Shown: one piece after another, positions 27,677 to 36,978 of the stretch
How positions within the stretch are numbered: position 1 is the stretch's first letter
How the letters are laid out: each line of letters starts with the position of its first letter
Assembly: GCA_900470805.1 (NCBI GenBank)
Contig: UCCA01000014.1
Coordinates: 82,531 to 146,530, forward strand
Source of the DNA: Hyphomicrobiales bacterium
GTDB taxonomy: Bacteria > Pseudomonadota > Alphaproteobacteria > Rhizobiales > Rhizobiaceae
DNA length: 64,000 nt
Reading direction: 5' to 3'
The notes under the pieces: generated by a model
The model's database searches: none
What the model was told of the DNA's origin: nothing
The model's input: the letters and a program-made list of their open reading frames with translations, nothing else
Position numbers and translations under genes: made by a program

Positions 27677-28627
27677 ATGGAGAAGCGTCGTCTTGGAAAA
27701 ACAGGCCTTTCGGTCTCGCCGATCGTGTTCGGCGGCAACGTGTTCGGCTGGACGGCCGACGAGAAGACGTCGTTTGGCATTCTCGACGCGTTCTTCGATG
27801 CCGGCTTCGACACCATCGACACCGCCGACGTTTATTCGGCCTGGGTGCCCGGCAACAAGGGTGGCGATTCGGAAGAGATTATCGGCAAGTGGCTGAAGCA
27901 GGGGAGGATCGCCCGAGACAAGGCCATCATCATCACCAAGGTCGGTGCGGAGATGGGACCGGGCAAGAAGGGACTGAAGGAGCAGTATATTCTTGAGGCG
28001 GTCGAGGCATCGCTGAGGCGGCTGCAGACCGACTATATCGACCTCTATCTTTCGCACTGGCCGGACGCTGAAACGCCGTATGAGGAAACGCTGGGCGCCT
28101 TCGCCAAGCTGAAGCAGCAGGGCAAGATCCGCGCCATCGGCTGCTCCAACCTCGACGCCACGCAGCTGCAGGCCTCCTTCGACGCCGCCGAGAAAGCCGG
28201 GCTGCCGCGCTACGACGTGATCCAGCCGGAATACAATCTCTACGACCGCGCCGCCTTCGAAGGACCGCTCGCCGAGCTGTGCGTGAAGCAGGACATCGGC
28301 GTCATCACCTATTTCAGCCTCGCGGCCGGCTTCCTTTCCGGCAAGTATCGCAGCAAGGCCGACACCGAGGGCAAGGCCCGCGGCGGCAAGGCGGCGGCCT
28401 ATCTCGACGACAAGGGGCTGAAGATCCTCGCCGCACTCGACACCGTCGCCAAGGAGACGGGCGCCAAGCCGGCCGAGATCGCGCTGGCCTGGTTGCTCGC
28501 CAAGAAGGCGGTGACCGCGCCGATCGCCAGCGCCACCAGCATCGCCCAGCTCGACAGCCTGACAAAGTCGGCATCGCTGAAGCTCAGCAACGATGCCGTG
28601 ACGCTGCTCGACAAGGCCGGCGCGTGA
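27677..28627 (+). CDS. Aldo/keto reductase
   Basis: A 316-residue NADPH-dependent reductase. The barrel carries the family tetrad: Asp in FDTIDTADVYS, the Tyr of the same segment, Lys in IIITKVG and His in YLSHWPD. A clear CAGGAG precedes ATG 27677; the open frame runs further upstream but is not coding. It is divergent from the Gfo/Idh/MocA gene and followed at 25 bases by a GNAT gene. Confidence 0.92.
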   Translation: MEKRRLGKTGLSVSPIVFGGNVFGWTADEKTSFGILDAFFDAGFDTIDTADVYSAWVPGNKGGDSEEIIGKWLKQGRIARDKAIIITKVGAEMGPGKKGLKEQYILEAVEASLRRLQTDYIDLYLSHWPDAETPYEETLGAFAKLKQQGKIRAIGCSNLDATQLQASFDAAEKAGLPRYDVIQPEYNLYDRAAFEGPLAELCVKQDIGVITYFSLAAGFLSGKYRSKADTEGKARGGKAAAYLDDKGLKILAALDTVAKETGAKPAEIALAWLLAKKAVTAPIASATSIAQLDSLTKSASLKLSNDAVTLLDKAGA

Positions 28628-28652
28628 CCTGACGCCAAGATCGGAGAGAACG

Positions 28653-29096
28653 ATGACCGTGACCAGCCGTGAAGCAAGCGTTGGAGACGAGGCCCGCTGG
28701 CGGGCTCTTTGGGCCGACTATCTCGCCTTCTACGAGGTCACGGTCGCGCCCGAGATCACCGACGGCACCTGGCGCCGGGTCTTCGATCCGGCGTCGGCAA
28801 TCGGCATGCGGGTGGCCGAGCTCGATGGCACGGTTGTCGGCTTTGCGCTCTACCTCACCCATGAAGGCACCTGGATATCCGGCAGGGACTGCTATCTCGA
28901 GGATCTCTTCGTCGATGCCGCTGCCCGCGGTCACGGCGTCGGGCGGGCGCTGCTCGACGATCTCATCGCGCTCAGCAAAGAGAACGGCTGGTCGCGGCTC
29001 TACTGGCACACCAGCGAGAGCAACACGCGCGCCCAGGCGCTCTACGACAGCTACGTGAAGAGCGACGGCCACATCCGCTACCGCATCAATTTCTGA
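28653..29096 (+). CDS. GNAT-family N-acetyltransferase
   Basis: A 147-residue acetyltransferase. The acetyl-CoA pyrophosphate loop is LEDLFVDAAARGHGVGRALLDDL, with the R-G-x-G-x-G/A pattern near residue 90, and SNTRAQALYDSYV forms the C-terminal substrate side. CGGAGA lies upstream of the ATG. The acceptor is unknown. It probably shares a transcript with the upstream aldo/keto reductase. Confidence 0.88.
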   Translation: MTVTSREASVGDEARWRALWADYLAFYEVTVAPEITDGTWRRVFDPASAIGMRVAELDGTVVGFALYLTHEGTWISGRDCYLEDLFVDAAARGHGVGRALLDDLIALSKENGWSRLYWHTSESNTRAQALYDSYVKSDGHIRYRINF

Positions 29097-29111
29097 GCTG
29101 CTTCGTCGGTA

Positions 29112-29729
29112 TCAGCGAACAAGATCGGGAAAGCCCGCATAGAGAGCCGAATGATCGCCCTCCCAATTGGCCATGCCAGGCTTGGTCAATGTGCCACGCG
29201 GGCTGACATAACTCTGGATGATGCGGCGCGGGCGTTCGTGCCACTGGATGTTGAAGGCCCATAGCTTTGGGAAGAAGCAGAGCGAGGCGTAGGGCAGATG
29301 GTCGTGGATCCACCAGGCCATCTTCTGCCAGTCTTCGACGTTTCCGTGGTGATCCACCAGCCAGGGCACGACGACGCAGGCGGTGGCACCGATAGAGCCC
29401 TCGGCATCGCGCCGATCCCATATGTGATCGGCGGCGGTCCTGTCGTTGGTCGAGCAGTTGAGCTTGTTGCGGTTGCCGAACCGGTTGACGTCGGGCGACC
29501 GGTAGCCGGAGCGGATGTGCAGCCGCCCGAAGGTCGCCTGCAGCGGCTCCAGCAGCTCCTCGCAAAGCCGCGTGCCCGCCTCGATGGCGAGATCGGGATT
29601 TTCGGGGATATTGGGGATGCGGTAGAAATCGGCGATCTCGGAGTGAAGAAAATCACGCAGGAAGAAATTTCTCGACAGCCGCGCCCGGCCGAGATCCTCC
29701 AATGCTTTCATCGACCCCGGCTTTCTCAT
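29112..29729 (-). CDS. Divergent M15-like (D-Ala-D-Ala carboxypeptidase-fold) protein
   Basis: A 205-residue soluble protein. LSRNFFLRDFLHSEIAD, LLEPLQATFGRLHIRSGYRS and AADHIWD follow the order seen in M15_3 peptidases, but the usual S-x-H-x-x-G-x-A-x-D zinc motif is altered, so activity is doubtful. No signal peptide is seen with the ATG at 29729, which has GGGAGG upstream. It might be a phage-endolysin relative turned to another use. Confidence 0.5.
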   Translation of the reverse strand: MRKPGSMKALEDLGRARLSRNFFLRDFLHSEIADFYRIPNIPENPDLAIEAGTRLCEELLEPLQATFGRLHIRSGYRSPDVNRFGNRNKLNCSTNDRTAADHIWDRRDAEGSIGATACVVVPWLVDHHGNVEDWQKMAWWIHDHLPYASLCFFPKLWAFNIQWHERPRRIIQSYVSPRGTLTKPGMANWEGDHSALYAGFPDLVR

Positions 29730-29796
29730 CACGCGCCTCCCTGCTGATCGAGAACGAGTTTGCCGGTTTTCCTCGATAAGACTACCCGAAATGATC

Positions 29797-29821
29797 GGAA
29801 CCATTCGCGGCCGTCGAACTT
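29797..29821 (+). promoter_or_regulatory. EcfG/RpoE2-type promoter before the DUF892 gene
   Basis: GGAAC at 29797-29801, 18 bases, then TT at 29820-29821, matching the rhizobial general-stress promoter GGAAC-N18/19-TT. The DUF892 start codon is 53 bases downstream of the TT. DUF892 proteins are common general-stress genes, which supports the assignment. Confidence 0.65.
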
Positions 29822-29873
29822 GTTCTGGTGAAGCCGCGCGGTGCGGCTATCCTCGAACACAGGGAATTGCGAC

Positions 29874-30368
29874 ATGTCCAAGGAAAAAACACTCGACGAT
29901 CTGTTCTACGATACGCTGAAAGACATCTATTACGCCGAAAAGCAGATCCTGAAGGCGCTGCCGAAAATGGCCCGCGCGGCGCAATCGGCGGAACTGAAAG
30001 CCGGCTTCACCAAGCACCGGGAGCAGACCGAGGGCCATGTCGACCGGCTGCAGCAGGTGTTCGAACTGATCGGCAAGCGCGCGCAGGGCAAGACCTGCGA
30101 AGCCATCCAGGGGATCATCGCCGAGGGCGAGGAAATCATCGAGGAATTCAAGGGATCGCCGGCAATCGACGCCGGGCTGATCTCGTCGGCCCAGGCGGTC
30201 GAGCATTACGAGATGGCGCGCTACGGGACGCTGAAGACCTGGGCGGCACAGCTCGGCAAGAAGGACGTCGTCAGCCTGCTCGACCAGACGCTGCAGGAAG
30301 AGGCCGATACCGACAAGACGCTCTCCAAGCTGGCCACATCGGCGGCGAACCTGAAGGCCGCAGCCTAA
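29874..30368 (+). CDS. DUF892 ferritin-like protein (YciE/YciF family)
   Basis: A 164-residue four-helix ferritin-like protein. TLDDLFYDTLKDIYYAEKQIL is the family opening, and carboxylate/His ligands recur in FTKHREQTEGHVDRL and AVEHYEMARYG. YciF-type proteins accumulate under osmotic and oxidative stress and may bind di-iron. ATG 29874 follows GGGA. An EcfG-type promoter upstream and a terminator at 30395-30420 make it a single-gene unit. Confidence 0.9.
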   Translation: MSKEKTLDDLFYDTLKDIYYAEKQILKALPKMARAAQSAELKAGFTKHREQTEGHVDRLQQVFELIGKRAQGKTCEAIQGIIAEGEEIIEEFKGSPAIDAGLISSAQAVEHYEMARYGTLKTWAAQLGKKDVVSLLDQTLQEEADTDKTLSKLATSAANLKAAA

Positions 30369-30394
30369 GCAATAAACGATCGCTAACAGTGATG

Positions 30395-30420
30395 AGCGGG
30401 CGCACTTGGCGCCCGCTTCC
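30395..30420. terminator. Hairpin terminator between DUF892 and lysR genes
   Basis: AGCGGGCGC and GCGCCCGCT (30395-30403, 30409-30417) form a 9-bp GC-rich stem with a 5-base loop, followed on the plus strand by TCC. It sits in the convergent gap and could stop both transcripts, although the T-tract is weak. Confidence 0.65.
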
Positions 30421-30436
30421 GCGTCAGCCGTCCTTA

Positions 30437-31327
30437 TTAGCCGGCGTGACGGAAGAAATCGATGAAGGCGCGCAAGGCCGGGCGCATCTGGCGGCGGCTC
30501 GGATAGTAGAGGAACGGCCCGGGATAGGGCGCACACCAATCCTCCAGCACCCGTACAAGTTTTCCCTGCGCCAATTCCTCATGGACGCGCATGTCGAAGA
30601 GATAGGCGAGGCCGACGCCGCTGAGCGCACCCAGAAGGGCCAGCCTGTCCTCGCTGACGATCAACGGGCCATCGATCGCGACCACCAGTTCCTGCCCGTC
30701 CTTTTCGAATTCCCAGCGATAGATGCTGCCATTGCCGAAGCGACGCTTGATGCAGCGATGGTGAACCAGATCGTGCGGATGTTCCGGCTTAGGATGCTGT
30801 GCGAAATAACCGGGCGATGCGGCAATCACAGTCCTGACGTCGCCGGTGAGCCTGATGGCGATCATGTCGGCCTCCAGGCTCTCCTCGAAGCGGATGCCGG
30901 CGTCGAAGCCGTTCTCGACGATGTCGGTGAAGCCATCCTCATTGGCGATCTCAAGGGTGATATCGGGATAGGCGTTGAGAAAGGCGCCGAGCCGCGGGCC
31001 AAGGATGACATCGGAAGCGAAACGCGGGGCGCTGATGCGCAGATTTCCGGCCGGCCGTTCGCGCGCCTCGACAAGCGCATCCAGAGCCACCCCGATTTCC
31101 TCCAGCGCCGGCTTCAGCCGCTGCAGCAGCAGGCGCCCCTCCTCGGTCGGCGCGACGCTGCGTGTGGTTCGGGCCAGAAGCCGGACACCGAGGCTCTCCT
31201 CGAGGCTCGATACGGCATGGCTGACGGCCGACGGAGCGATCGCCAGTTCCCTCGCCGCTGCGCGAAAACTGCGATGATCGGAGACGGCGGCGAGAACGGC
31301 GAGTTGAGCAAGCTGGGTTCTGTTCAT
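30437..31327 (-). CDS. LysR-family transcriptional regulator
   Basis: A 296-residue regulator. The N-terminal helix-turn-helix spans LAVLAAVSDHRSFRAAARELAIAPSAVSHAVSSLE, and a periplasmic-binding-like effector domain follows. It is divergent from an aldo/keto reductase across 126 bases, the usual layout when the LysR protein controls its neighbour and itself. The effector is unknown. Confidence 0.92.
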   Translation of the reverse strand: MNRTQLAQLAVLAAVSDHRSFRAAARELAIAPSAVSHAVSSLEESLGVRLLARTTRSVAPTEEGRLLLQRLKPALEEIGVALDALVEARERPAGNLRISAPRFASDVILGPRLGAFLNAYPDITLEIANEDGFTDIVENGFDAGIRFEESLEADMIAIRLTGDVRTVIAASPGYFAQHPKPEHPHDLVHHRCIKRRFGNGSIYRWEFEKDGQELVVAIDGPLIVSEDRLALLGALSGVGLAYLFDMRVHEELAQGKLVRVLEDWCAPYPGPFLYYPSRRQMRPALRAFIDFFRHAG

Positions 31328-31453
31328 TGTTCTAAATATTAGATCAGCTCGTTGCGATTTGCACGGATTTTCAAACGACCCCTGCCGCTCTAGCTTCCCT
31401 GATGTACCGGCTGATCCCCCTCCGCCGGACCTACCAGCTCAAGGAGCACACGG

Positions 31454-32449
31454 ATGAAAACCCGAAAACTCGGAAAAGACCTCACCGTTTCGGCCGTCGG
31501 CCTCGGCTGCATGGGCATGAGCTTCGCCTATGGCCCGAAGGACGATGTCGAATCGACCCGGACACTGCATCGCGCCGTCGATCTCGGCGTCACCCTGTTC
31601 GACACGGCCGAAACCTACGGCCCGTTCCACAATGAAGAGCTGCTCGGCAAGGCGCTGAAGCCTTTGCGCGACCGTGTCGTCATCGCCACCAAGTTCGGCT
31701 TCAAGCTCGACACCACAAGGTCCGGTCCGGCGGCGATGATCGGCGTCGACAGCCGGCCTGCCCATGTCAAGGCGGTGGCGGAGGCCTCCCTAAAGCGGCT
31801 CGGCACCGATGTCATCGACCTGTTCTACCAGCACCGCGTCGACCCATCCGTTCCGATCGAGGACACGGTCGGTGCCATGGCGGAGCTGGTGAAGGAAGGA
31901 AAGGTGCGGGCGCTCGGGCTTTCCGAAGCCGGCTCCGCCACCATTCGCCGCGCTCACGCGGTCCATCCGATCGCCGCCGTGCAGAGCGAGTATTCGCTGT
32001 GGAGCCGCGAGCCGGAGGCCGACGTGCTGGCCACCTGCCGGGCGCTTGGCATCGGCTTCGTTCCCTACAGCCCACTCGGTCGCGGCTTCCTCACCGGCGC
32101 CATCCAGAAGGTCGATGATCTCGCCGCCGACGATTTCCGCCGCCACCTGCCACGCTTCCAGACCGACAACTTCGATGCCAATGCGGCACTGGTGGCCAAG
32201 CTCGAAGCACTCGCGGCCGACAAGGGCGTGACGGCGGCGCAACTGGCGCTGGCATGGGTGCTGCACCAGGGAGACAACATCGTGCCGATCCCCGGCGCCC
32301 GCAAGCTGCACCACCTCGAACAGAACGCGGCTGCCGCCGAGATCGTGCTTTCGGATGCCGAGATCGTGGCACTGGGGTCGATCATGCCGGTCGATCAGAT
32401 TGCCGGAAAGCGCTACTCCGATGCCTCGCTGGCGATGACCAATCTCTGA
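31454..32449 (+). CDS. Aldo/keto reductase (AKR13-like)
   Basis: A 331-residue reductase of the YakC/AKR13 group. GLGCMGMSFAYGPKDD at the start, Asp/Tyr in LFDTAETYGPF, Lys in VIATKFGF and His in FYQHRVDPS make up the catalytic set. It is likely controlled by the divergent LysR gene. In many rhizobia such reductases detoxify reactive aldehydes; the substrate here is not shown by sequence. Confidence 0.92.
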   Translation: MKTRKLGKDLTVSAVGLGCMGMSFAYGPKDDVESTRTLHRAVDLGVTLFDTAETYGPFHNEELLGKALKPLRDRVVIATKFGFKLDTTRSGPAAMIGVDSRPAHVKAVAEASLKRLGTDVIDLFYQHRVDPSVPIEDTVGAMAELVKEGKVRALGLSEAGSATIRRAHAVHPIAAVQSEYSLWSREPEADVLATCRALGIGFVPYSPLGRGFLTGAIQKVDDLAADDFRRHLPRFQTDNFDANAALVAKLEALAADKGVTAAQLALAWVLHQGDNIVPIPGARKLHHLEQNAAAAEIVLSDAEIVALGSIMPVDQIAGKRYSDASLAMTNL

Positions 32450-32590
32450 GCGATGCTTGCGACGACGGGCTGCCCCATTCCGGGGCGGCCGGTACGGTTC
32501 CGCACGGAATTCGGCTTTGTAGGGCCTTGGACCTTCTCATTGCAAACATTAGCACTAGGTAAACTTTCCGTTGCAAGGAAGGAACCCCTC

Positions 32591-32881
32591 ATGCCAAGTG
32601 CCAAACGGGACGAACAGCAGACCCAGAATGGACACTCAGAAATGGAAGGGCGAATGCTGGTGCTGGAGGTGGTGGCGATGACGTCGCTGGCTCTGGTGCT
32701 CGACACATCCGACCTGGAGAACGCCGAAGCCGGCACCAGCGTGCTGCACATGATCCGCGAGGCGGTGGAAAACAAGTGCAGCGAGATGGGGCTCTCCGAC
32801 GATGCCTCGCTGGTCGCCCAAAGCTATGCGGAGGAGTTGCTCGGCACCGCGAAGGCGGCGCTTTTTCCCGCCACGCATTGA
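32591..32881 (+). CDS. Small conserved-looking protein of unknown function
   Basis: A 96-residue protein, mostly helical. MEGRMLVLEVVAMTSLALVLDTSD and LHMIREAVENKCSEMGLSDDASL suggest an amphipathic helical bundle. No known domain was recognised. AAGGAAGG stands before ATG 32591. It lies alone between the aldo/keto reductase and an NTF2-like gene. Confidence 0.6.
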   Translation: MPSAKRDEQQTQNGHSEMEGRMLVLEVVAMTSLALVLDTSDLENAEAGTSVLHMIREAVENKCSEMGLSDDASLVAQSYAEELLGTAKAALFPATH

Positions 32882-32957
32882 ATCGATCGAGGCGATCCCA
32901 TTGCGGGTGGGCTGGCCCGCGCTATAATGGATTACCCACGCTATCGAGGTGCAAGCC

Positions 32958-33317
32958 ATGACGGACCGGCAGGCGATAGAAGCAGTCGTTCATCTCTATG
33001 TCGAAGGCATGACCTTCGCCAACGAGGCGGCCCTGCGCAAGGCATTCCATCCGCAATGTTCGGTGATCGGGCATTACGAGAAGGCGGTGGAATGGTCGAC
33101 GCGCGACGAATTCATCGCCGCGATCGTCGCCGAGGGATCGGCACCGCCCGGCACCCAGCCCCACATGGACATCCAAACGCTCGACCTCGTCGGCGACGCC
33201 GCGAGCGTCAAGGTCACCGACGACTTCGCCGGGATGCGGTTCACCGACTATCTCTCGATGCTGAAGATCGACGGGCGATGGACGATCGTCAGCAAGGTGT
33301 ATTATTTGCACGAGTGA
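32958..33317 (+). CDS. NTF2-like (lumazine-binding-type) protein
   Basis: A 119-residue cone-shaped alpha+beta protein. DRQAIEAVVHLYVEGMTFANEAALRKAFHPQC is the N-terminal helix pair of the SnoaL/lumazine-binding-like group, and FTDYLSMLKIDGRWTIVSKVYYLHE is the closing sheet. Such folds serve as small enzymes or ligand-binding proteins. GAGG precedes ATG 32958; a GTG at 32949 is also possible. Confidence 0.75.
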   Translation: MTDRQAIEAVVHLYVEGMTFANEAALRKAFHPQCSVIGHYEKAVEWSTRDEFIAAIVAEGSAPPGTQPHMDIQTLDLVGDAASVKVTDDFAGMRFTDYLSMLKIDGRWTIVSKVYYLHE

Positions 33318-33652
33318 TTGGGGGGATGGATGCGGTCGCAAGGCTTCGCCTGCTGCCAGATCGCGGTTGTTCTTTTGCGCCTACCTATACACCAACCTTA
33401 TTCCTGTGCTTGACACAGGATTCCAGTCACGGCGCGTCCTCGCCGTGAGAAGAGTCTTTCGCGATCAAGGACTTGATCGCGCTGGATTCCCGCCACAAGG
33501 GCGAGAATGAGGGAGAATGGGGTTGGCGTCGGGCGATCCATCGTGAGCTGGCACCCGGTGCAAAAGCTCTCGCTTGCTGCCGCTCCCTTGGTGTAGGCAG
33601 CAATCCAGAGCCGGCACTATCGTGCGCCGACCCTTCGCATCACACGCGAGCC
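33318..33652. other. Gene-free 335-base gap with repeat copy A
   Basis: Between the NTF2-like gene and the convergent end of pheT. It holds one copy of a dispersed palindromic repeat (33394-33514). The remaining sequence shows no supported gene; a short frame at 33473-33943 runs antisense into pheT and is not convincing. Confidence 0.7.
33394..33514 (+). repeat. Dispersed intergenic repeat, copy A
   Basis: A mosaic of inverted repeats that matches the reverse strand of 53898-54037. Shared landmarks in order are CCTGTGC, CACAGG, TCCAG-CACGGCGCG, GAGTCT, the near-perfect palindrome GCGATCAAGGACTTGATCGC, CTGGAT and CACAAGGG-GAG-ATGAGG. It is of the size and type of rhizobial intergenic mosaic (RIME-like) elements. 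The family name was not confirmed. Confidence 0.75.
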
Positions 33653-36094
33653 TTACCCGCGCAGAACACCACCGGTGACCTTGGTCACGCTGGCGACGAT
33701 CTTCTGCGTCAGCGCGTCGAAATCCTCGTCGGTCAGCGTGCGCTCGACCGGCTGGATTTGCACCTCGATAGCGACCGACTTCTTGCCCTCGCCGACCGAC
33801 GCACCCTCGAAAATATCGAAGACGTTGACGCCCGATACCAGCTTGCGATCGGCGCCGGAGGCGGCCTTGATGATGGCGCCGGCCTCCACGGCCTTGTCGA
33901 CGACGAAGGCGAAGTCGCGCTTGACGGCCTGGAACTGCGATAGTTCCAGCGCCGGCTTGGTGCGGGTCGCCTTCTTCTTCGGCTCCGGCATGGCGTCGAG
34001 ATAGACCTCGAAGCCCGCGAGCGCGCCGGAGACATCAAGCGCCTCCAGAGTCGACGGGTGAAACTCGCCGAAATAGCCGAGCACAACCTTCGGGCCCATC
34101 TTGATGGTGCCGGAGCGGCCCGGGTGGAACCAGGCGGGACCGCCCTGCTCGACCTGGATGTTTGACATCGGCAGGCCGCAGGCCTCGATCACGGCCAGCG
34201 CATCGGCCTTGGCGTCGAACACGTCGACCGGCTTGCCGCCGCCCTTGGCCGCGTTCGACCACATGCGGCCGGCGCCTGATATCGAGGCGGTGCCGCGACG
34301 GATGCCGCCGGCAACGCGGCGCTGGCCTTCCGGGCGATCGTTCTCATAGGTGCCGGAGACTTCGAACAGTGCTACATCGCCATAGCCCTTGTCGGCATTG
34401 CGCTGTGCGGCGCTGAGCAGGCCCGGCAGCAGCGACGGGCGCATGTCGGACATGTCAGCGGCGATCGGATTGGCGAGCTTCAGCGATGCTGCGCCGCCGC
34501 CGAACAGCGTTGCCTGGTCCGCCGAAATGAACGACCAGGTGACGGCCTCCAGCATGCCGCGCGAGGCAAGCGCGCGCTTGGCAAGCCGGGTGCGGATCTG
34601 CAGCGTCGTCAGGATCTTGCCGTTGACGGCAGCGTGACTTTCCAGCGGCGCCGGCTTGATGTTGTCGACGCCGTGGATGCGCATGACCTCTTCGACGAGA
34701 TCGGCCTTGCCATCGACATCAGGACGCCAGGAGGGAACGGCGACGGAGACACGCTCGTCCGTCTTGGACCCCGCGACCTTGAAGCCGAGACGGGTGAGGA
34801 TCTCGATGCTCTCCTCGGTAGAGACTTCGAGGCCGGTCAGGCGCTTCACTTCCGAGAAGGGGAAATCGACGACCTTGGGTTCATAACTCTTGTAGCCGAT
34901 GATCTCCGCCTTGGCGGCGGTGCCGCCGCAGAATTCCAGCACCAGCTCGGTGGTGCGCTCGAGGCCGGGGACCATGTATTCGGGGTCGACGCCACGCTCG
35001 AAGCGGTAACGGGCATCGGTGATGATGCCGAGGCCGCGGCCCGACTTGGCGATGTTCATCGGATCCCAGAGCGCGCTCTCGATCAGCACATCGACGGTGT
35101 TCTCGTCGCAGCCGGAATGCTCGCCGCCCATGATGCCGCCGATCGATTCGACGCCGTTCTCGTCAGCGATGACGACGTTGTTCGGGTTCAGCTTGTATTC
35201 GCGCTGGTCGAGCGCCAGCACCGTTTCGCCGTCTTTCGCGCGGCGAACGGTGAGGTTGCCCTTGACCTTGGCGGCGTCGAAGACGTGCATCGGGCGGCCC
35301 TGGTCGAAGGTCATGTAGTTGGTGATATCGACGAGCGCGTTGATCGGACGCAGGCCGATCGCCAGCAGGCGCTGCTGCAGCCACTTCGGGCTCGGGCCGT
35401 TCTTGACGCCGCGCACGAGGCGCAGGCCGAAGCCTGGGCAGAGCCTGTCGTCGTCGAGATCGAGCGTCAGCTTGACCGGCGTCTCGCCTGCGACCGCGAA
35501 CGACGGTGCAGGCCGCGTCTTCAGCGTGCCGAGGCCGGAGGCGGCGAGGTCGCGGGCGATCCCGTAGATCGAGGTGCAGTCCGGGCGGTTCGGCGTCAGG
35601 TTGATCTCGATCATGGGATCGTCGAGATGGGCGTAGGCCGCAAATGAGGTGCCGATCGGCGCGTCCGCGGGCAGATCGATGATGCCGTCGTGGCTGTCGG
35701 ACATGTTGAGCTCCTTTTCGGAGCACATCATGCCGTGGCTTTCTACGCCGCGGATCTTGCCGACGCCGAGCGTCACGTCGATGCCGGGCACATAGTCACC
35801 CGGTCGGGCCAGTGCACCGACGAGGCCGGCACGGGCATTCGGCGCGCCGCAGACGATCTGCAACGGCTTGCCGCCGTTGATATCGGGGCCGGCATCGACC
35901 GACAGCACCTTCAGCCGGTCGGCTTCCGGATGTTTTTCGGCCGTCAGAACCCGGGCGATGACGAACGGCTTGTAGGCCGCCTTGTCGTCGACATCCTCGA
36001 CCTCGAGGCCGATCTCGGTCAGGCGCTTGCAGATTTCATCGAGGGTGGCTTCGGTTTCAAGGTGATCCTTGAGCCAGGAAAGCGTGAATTTCAT
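33653..36094 (-). CDS. pheT: Phenylalanyl-tRNA synthetase beta subunit
   Basis: An 813-residue PheT, forming the alpha2-beta2 synthetase with PheS. It starts [12 protein letters not shown]; a tRNA-binding EMAP-like domain covers residues 40-150 ([19 protein letters not shown]), followed by B3/B4 editing, B5 and the C-terminal anticodon-binding FDX-ACB domain. It is 43 bases after the stop of a brnA-like antitoxin gene instead of directly after pheS, so its transcription probably runs through the toxin-antitoxin pair. The ribosome site is weak (GAGACGAGAAC). Confidence 0.96.
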   Translation of the reverse strand: MKFTLSWLKDHLETEATLDEICKRLTEIGLEVEDVDDKAAYKPFVIARVLTAEKHPEADRLKVLSVDAGPDINGGKPLQIVCGAPNARAGLVGALARPGDYVPGIDVTLGVGKIRGVESHGMMCSEKELNMSDSHDGIIDLPADAPIGTSFAAYAHLDDPMIEINLTPNRPDCTSIYGIARDLAASGLGTLKTRPAPSFAVAGETPVKLTLDLDDDRLCPGFGLRLVRGVKNGPSPKWLQQRLLAIGLRPINALVDITNYMTFDQGRPMHVFDAAKVKGNLTVRRAKDGETVLALDQREYKLNPNNVVIADENGVESIGGIMGGEHSGCDENTVDVLIESALWDPMNIAKSGRGLGIITDARYRFERGVDPEYMVPGLERTTELVLEFCGGTAAKAEIIGYKSYEPKVVDFPFSEVKRLTGLEVSTEESIEILTRLGFKVAGSKTDERVSVAVPSWRPDVDGKADLVEEVMRIHGVDNIKPAPLESHAAVNGKILTTLQIRTRLAKRALASRGMLEAVTWSFISADQATLFGGGAASLKLANPIAADMSDMRPSLLPGLLSAAQRNADKGYGDVALFEVSGTYENDRPEGQRRVAGGIRRGTASISGAGRMWSNAAKGGGKPVDVFDAKADALAVIEACGLPMSNIQVEQGGPAWFHPGRSGTIKMGPKVVLGYFGEFHPSTLEALDVSGALAGFEVYLDAMPEPKKKATRTKPALELSQFQAVKRDFAFVVDKAVEAGAIIKAASGADRKLVSGVNVFDIFEGASVGEGKKSVAIEVQIQPVERTLTDEDFDALTQKIVASVTKVTGGVLRG

Positions 36095-36137
36095 TGTGTT
36101 GTTCTCGTCTCAAAAATCATCGAAAAGTTCAGATCGT

Positions 36138-36746
36138 TCAGGCTGCCCGCTCGGGCGCCTTGGCGCCGGGGGCTTTCCAGCCGAGCAGCAGCCCCTTGAC
36201 GGAGACGCCTTCGTCCAGACCCGGCCACCAGACGCCGGAGAATTCCAGTTCAACATCGGCGCGCGCTTCCGAGGTCGCGGCGGCCAGGAAAGGATACCAC
36301 CACAGCGGCGTCCGGATCTGCCGCCCGTCCGCCAGTGTGACATAGAGGAATTCATCGTCGCAACGAGCGGCCACCGGGCGCTGTTCCACGTCCGCGGCGC
36401 CCAAGGCATGAAGCGCATCATTGATACGACCCTGCCAACCCGGCCCCATGCTGCGGAAGTAATCGACCACGTCCTTGTCGAGCCGCAAACCAATGCGTTC
36501 CTTCACAGGCGCCTTTTGCGGACCACGCTTGCCACGCGCCTTCTCCAAGACCGCACCGAGTGTCGGCGTTTCCTGCAACGACAGGATCGCGACATCACCA
36601 GCGTCGCCGAAGGCGGGCACATCTTCACCGTGGGCGATCTCATATTCATCGAGCGAGACCAGACCCTTTTCGACATCGTCGAGCGTCGGGAGCGAACTAC
36701 TCTTCGTCCCTCCGTCGCTCTTCGTAAATCTTCTGTTCGCGGTCAT
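36138..36746 (-). CDS. brnA: BrnA-type antitoxin fused to a DUF2442 domain
   Basis: A 202-residue protein. Residues about 70-115 (VKERIGLRLDKDVVDYFRSMGPGWQGRINDALHAL) match the BrnA ribbon-helix-helix antitoxin. The remainder (LYVTLADGRQIRTPLWWYPFL, then WWPGLDEGVSVKGLLLG) matches DUF2442, a small domain often found in or near toxin-antitoxin genes. Its first 50 bases overlap brnT. BrnA normally neutralises BrnT and represses the operon. The DUF2442 extension is unusual. Confidence 0.75.
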   Translation of the reverse strand: MTANRRFTKSDGGTKSSSLPTLDDVEKGLVSLDEYEIAHGEDVPAFGDAGDVAILSLQETPTLGAVLEKARGKRGPQKAPVKERIGLRLDKDVVDYFRSMGPGWQGRINDALHALGAADVEQRPVAARCDDEFLYVTLADGRQIRTPLWWYPFLAAATSEARADVELEFSGVWWPGLDEGVSVKGLLLGWKAPGAKAPERAA

Positions 36747-36978
36747 TCATCTTCCTCAGCGATATAACTCGAACCCGGCCCTCTCTCGGGGTCCAGCAAA
36801 AACAGCAGAGAATGCCATCGAGCCGTCCATAGGAGTTGAAACGATCCTCTCCATAGTCTGCTCTCAGGTCCGGTACCGTGACGATGCTGTCGGGATCGAA
36901 GCGTTCGACGTCGGCGAAATCCAGCCCTCGGTGCTGGAGGGTGATCTGACGTTTATCCTCATCCCACTCCAGCTCCAT
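36697..36978 (-). CDS. brnT: BrnT-type ribonuclease toxin
   Basis: A 93-residue RelE-fold toxin. MELEWDEDKRQITLQHRGLDFADV is the BrnT opening, and RVRVISLRKMNDREQKIYEERR is the conserved end that includes the catalytic Arg region. BrnT cleaves RNA and stops translation until BrnA binds. ATG 36978 gives the usual N-terminus; a GTG at 36987 is possible. It begins about 36 bases after pheS on the same strand. Confidence 0.85.
   Translation of the reverse strand: MELEWDEDKRQITLQHRGLDFADVERFDPDSIVTVPDLRADYGEDRFNSYGRLDGILCCFCWTPREGRVRVISLRKMNDREQKIYEERRRDEE

Noticed and set aside
33473..33943. Open frame overlapping repeat copy A and the 3' end of pheT
   Set aside because: Begins in a repeat and runs antisense into pheT; no conserved-looking segment.
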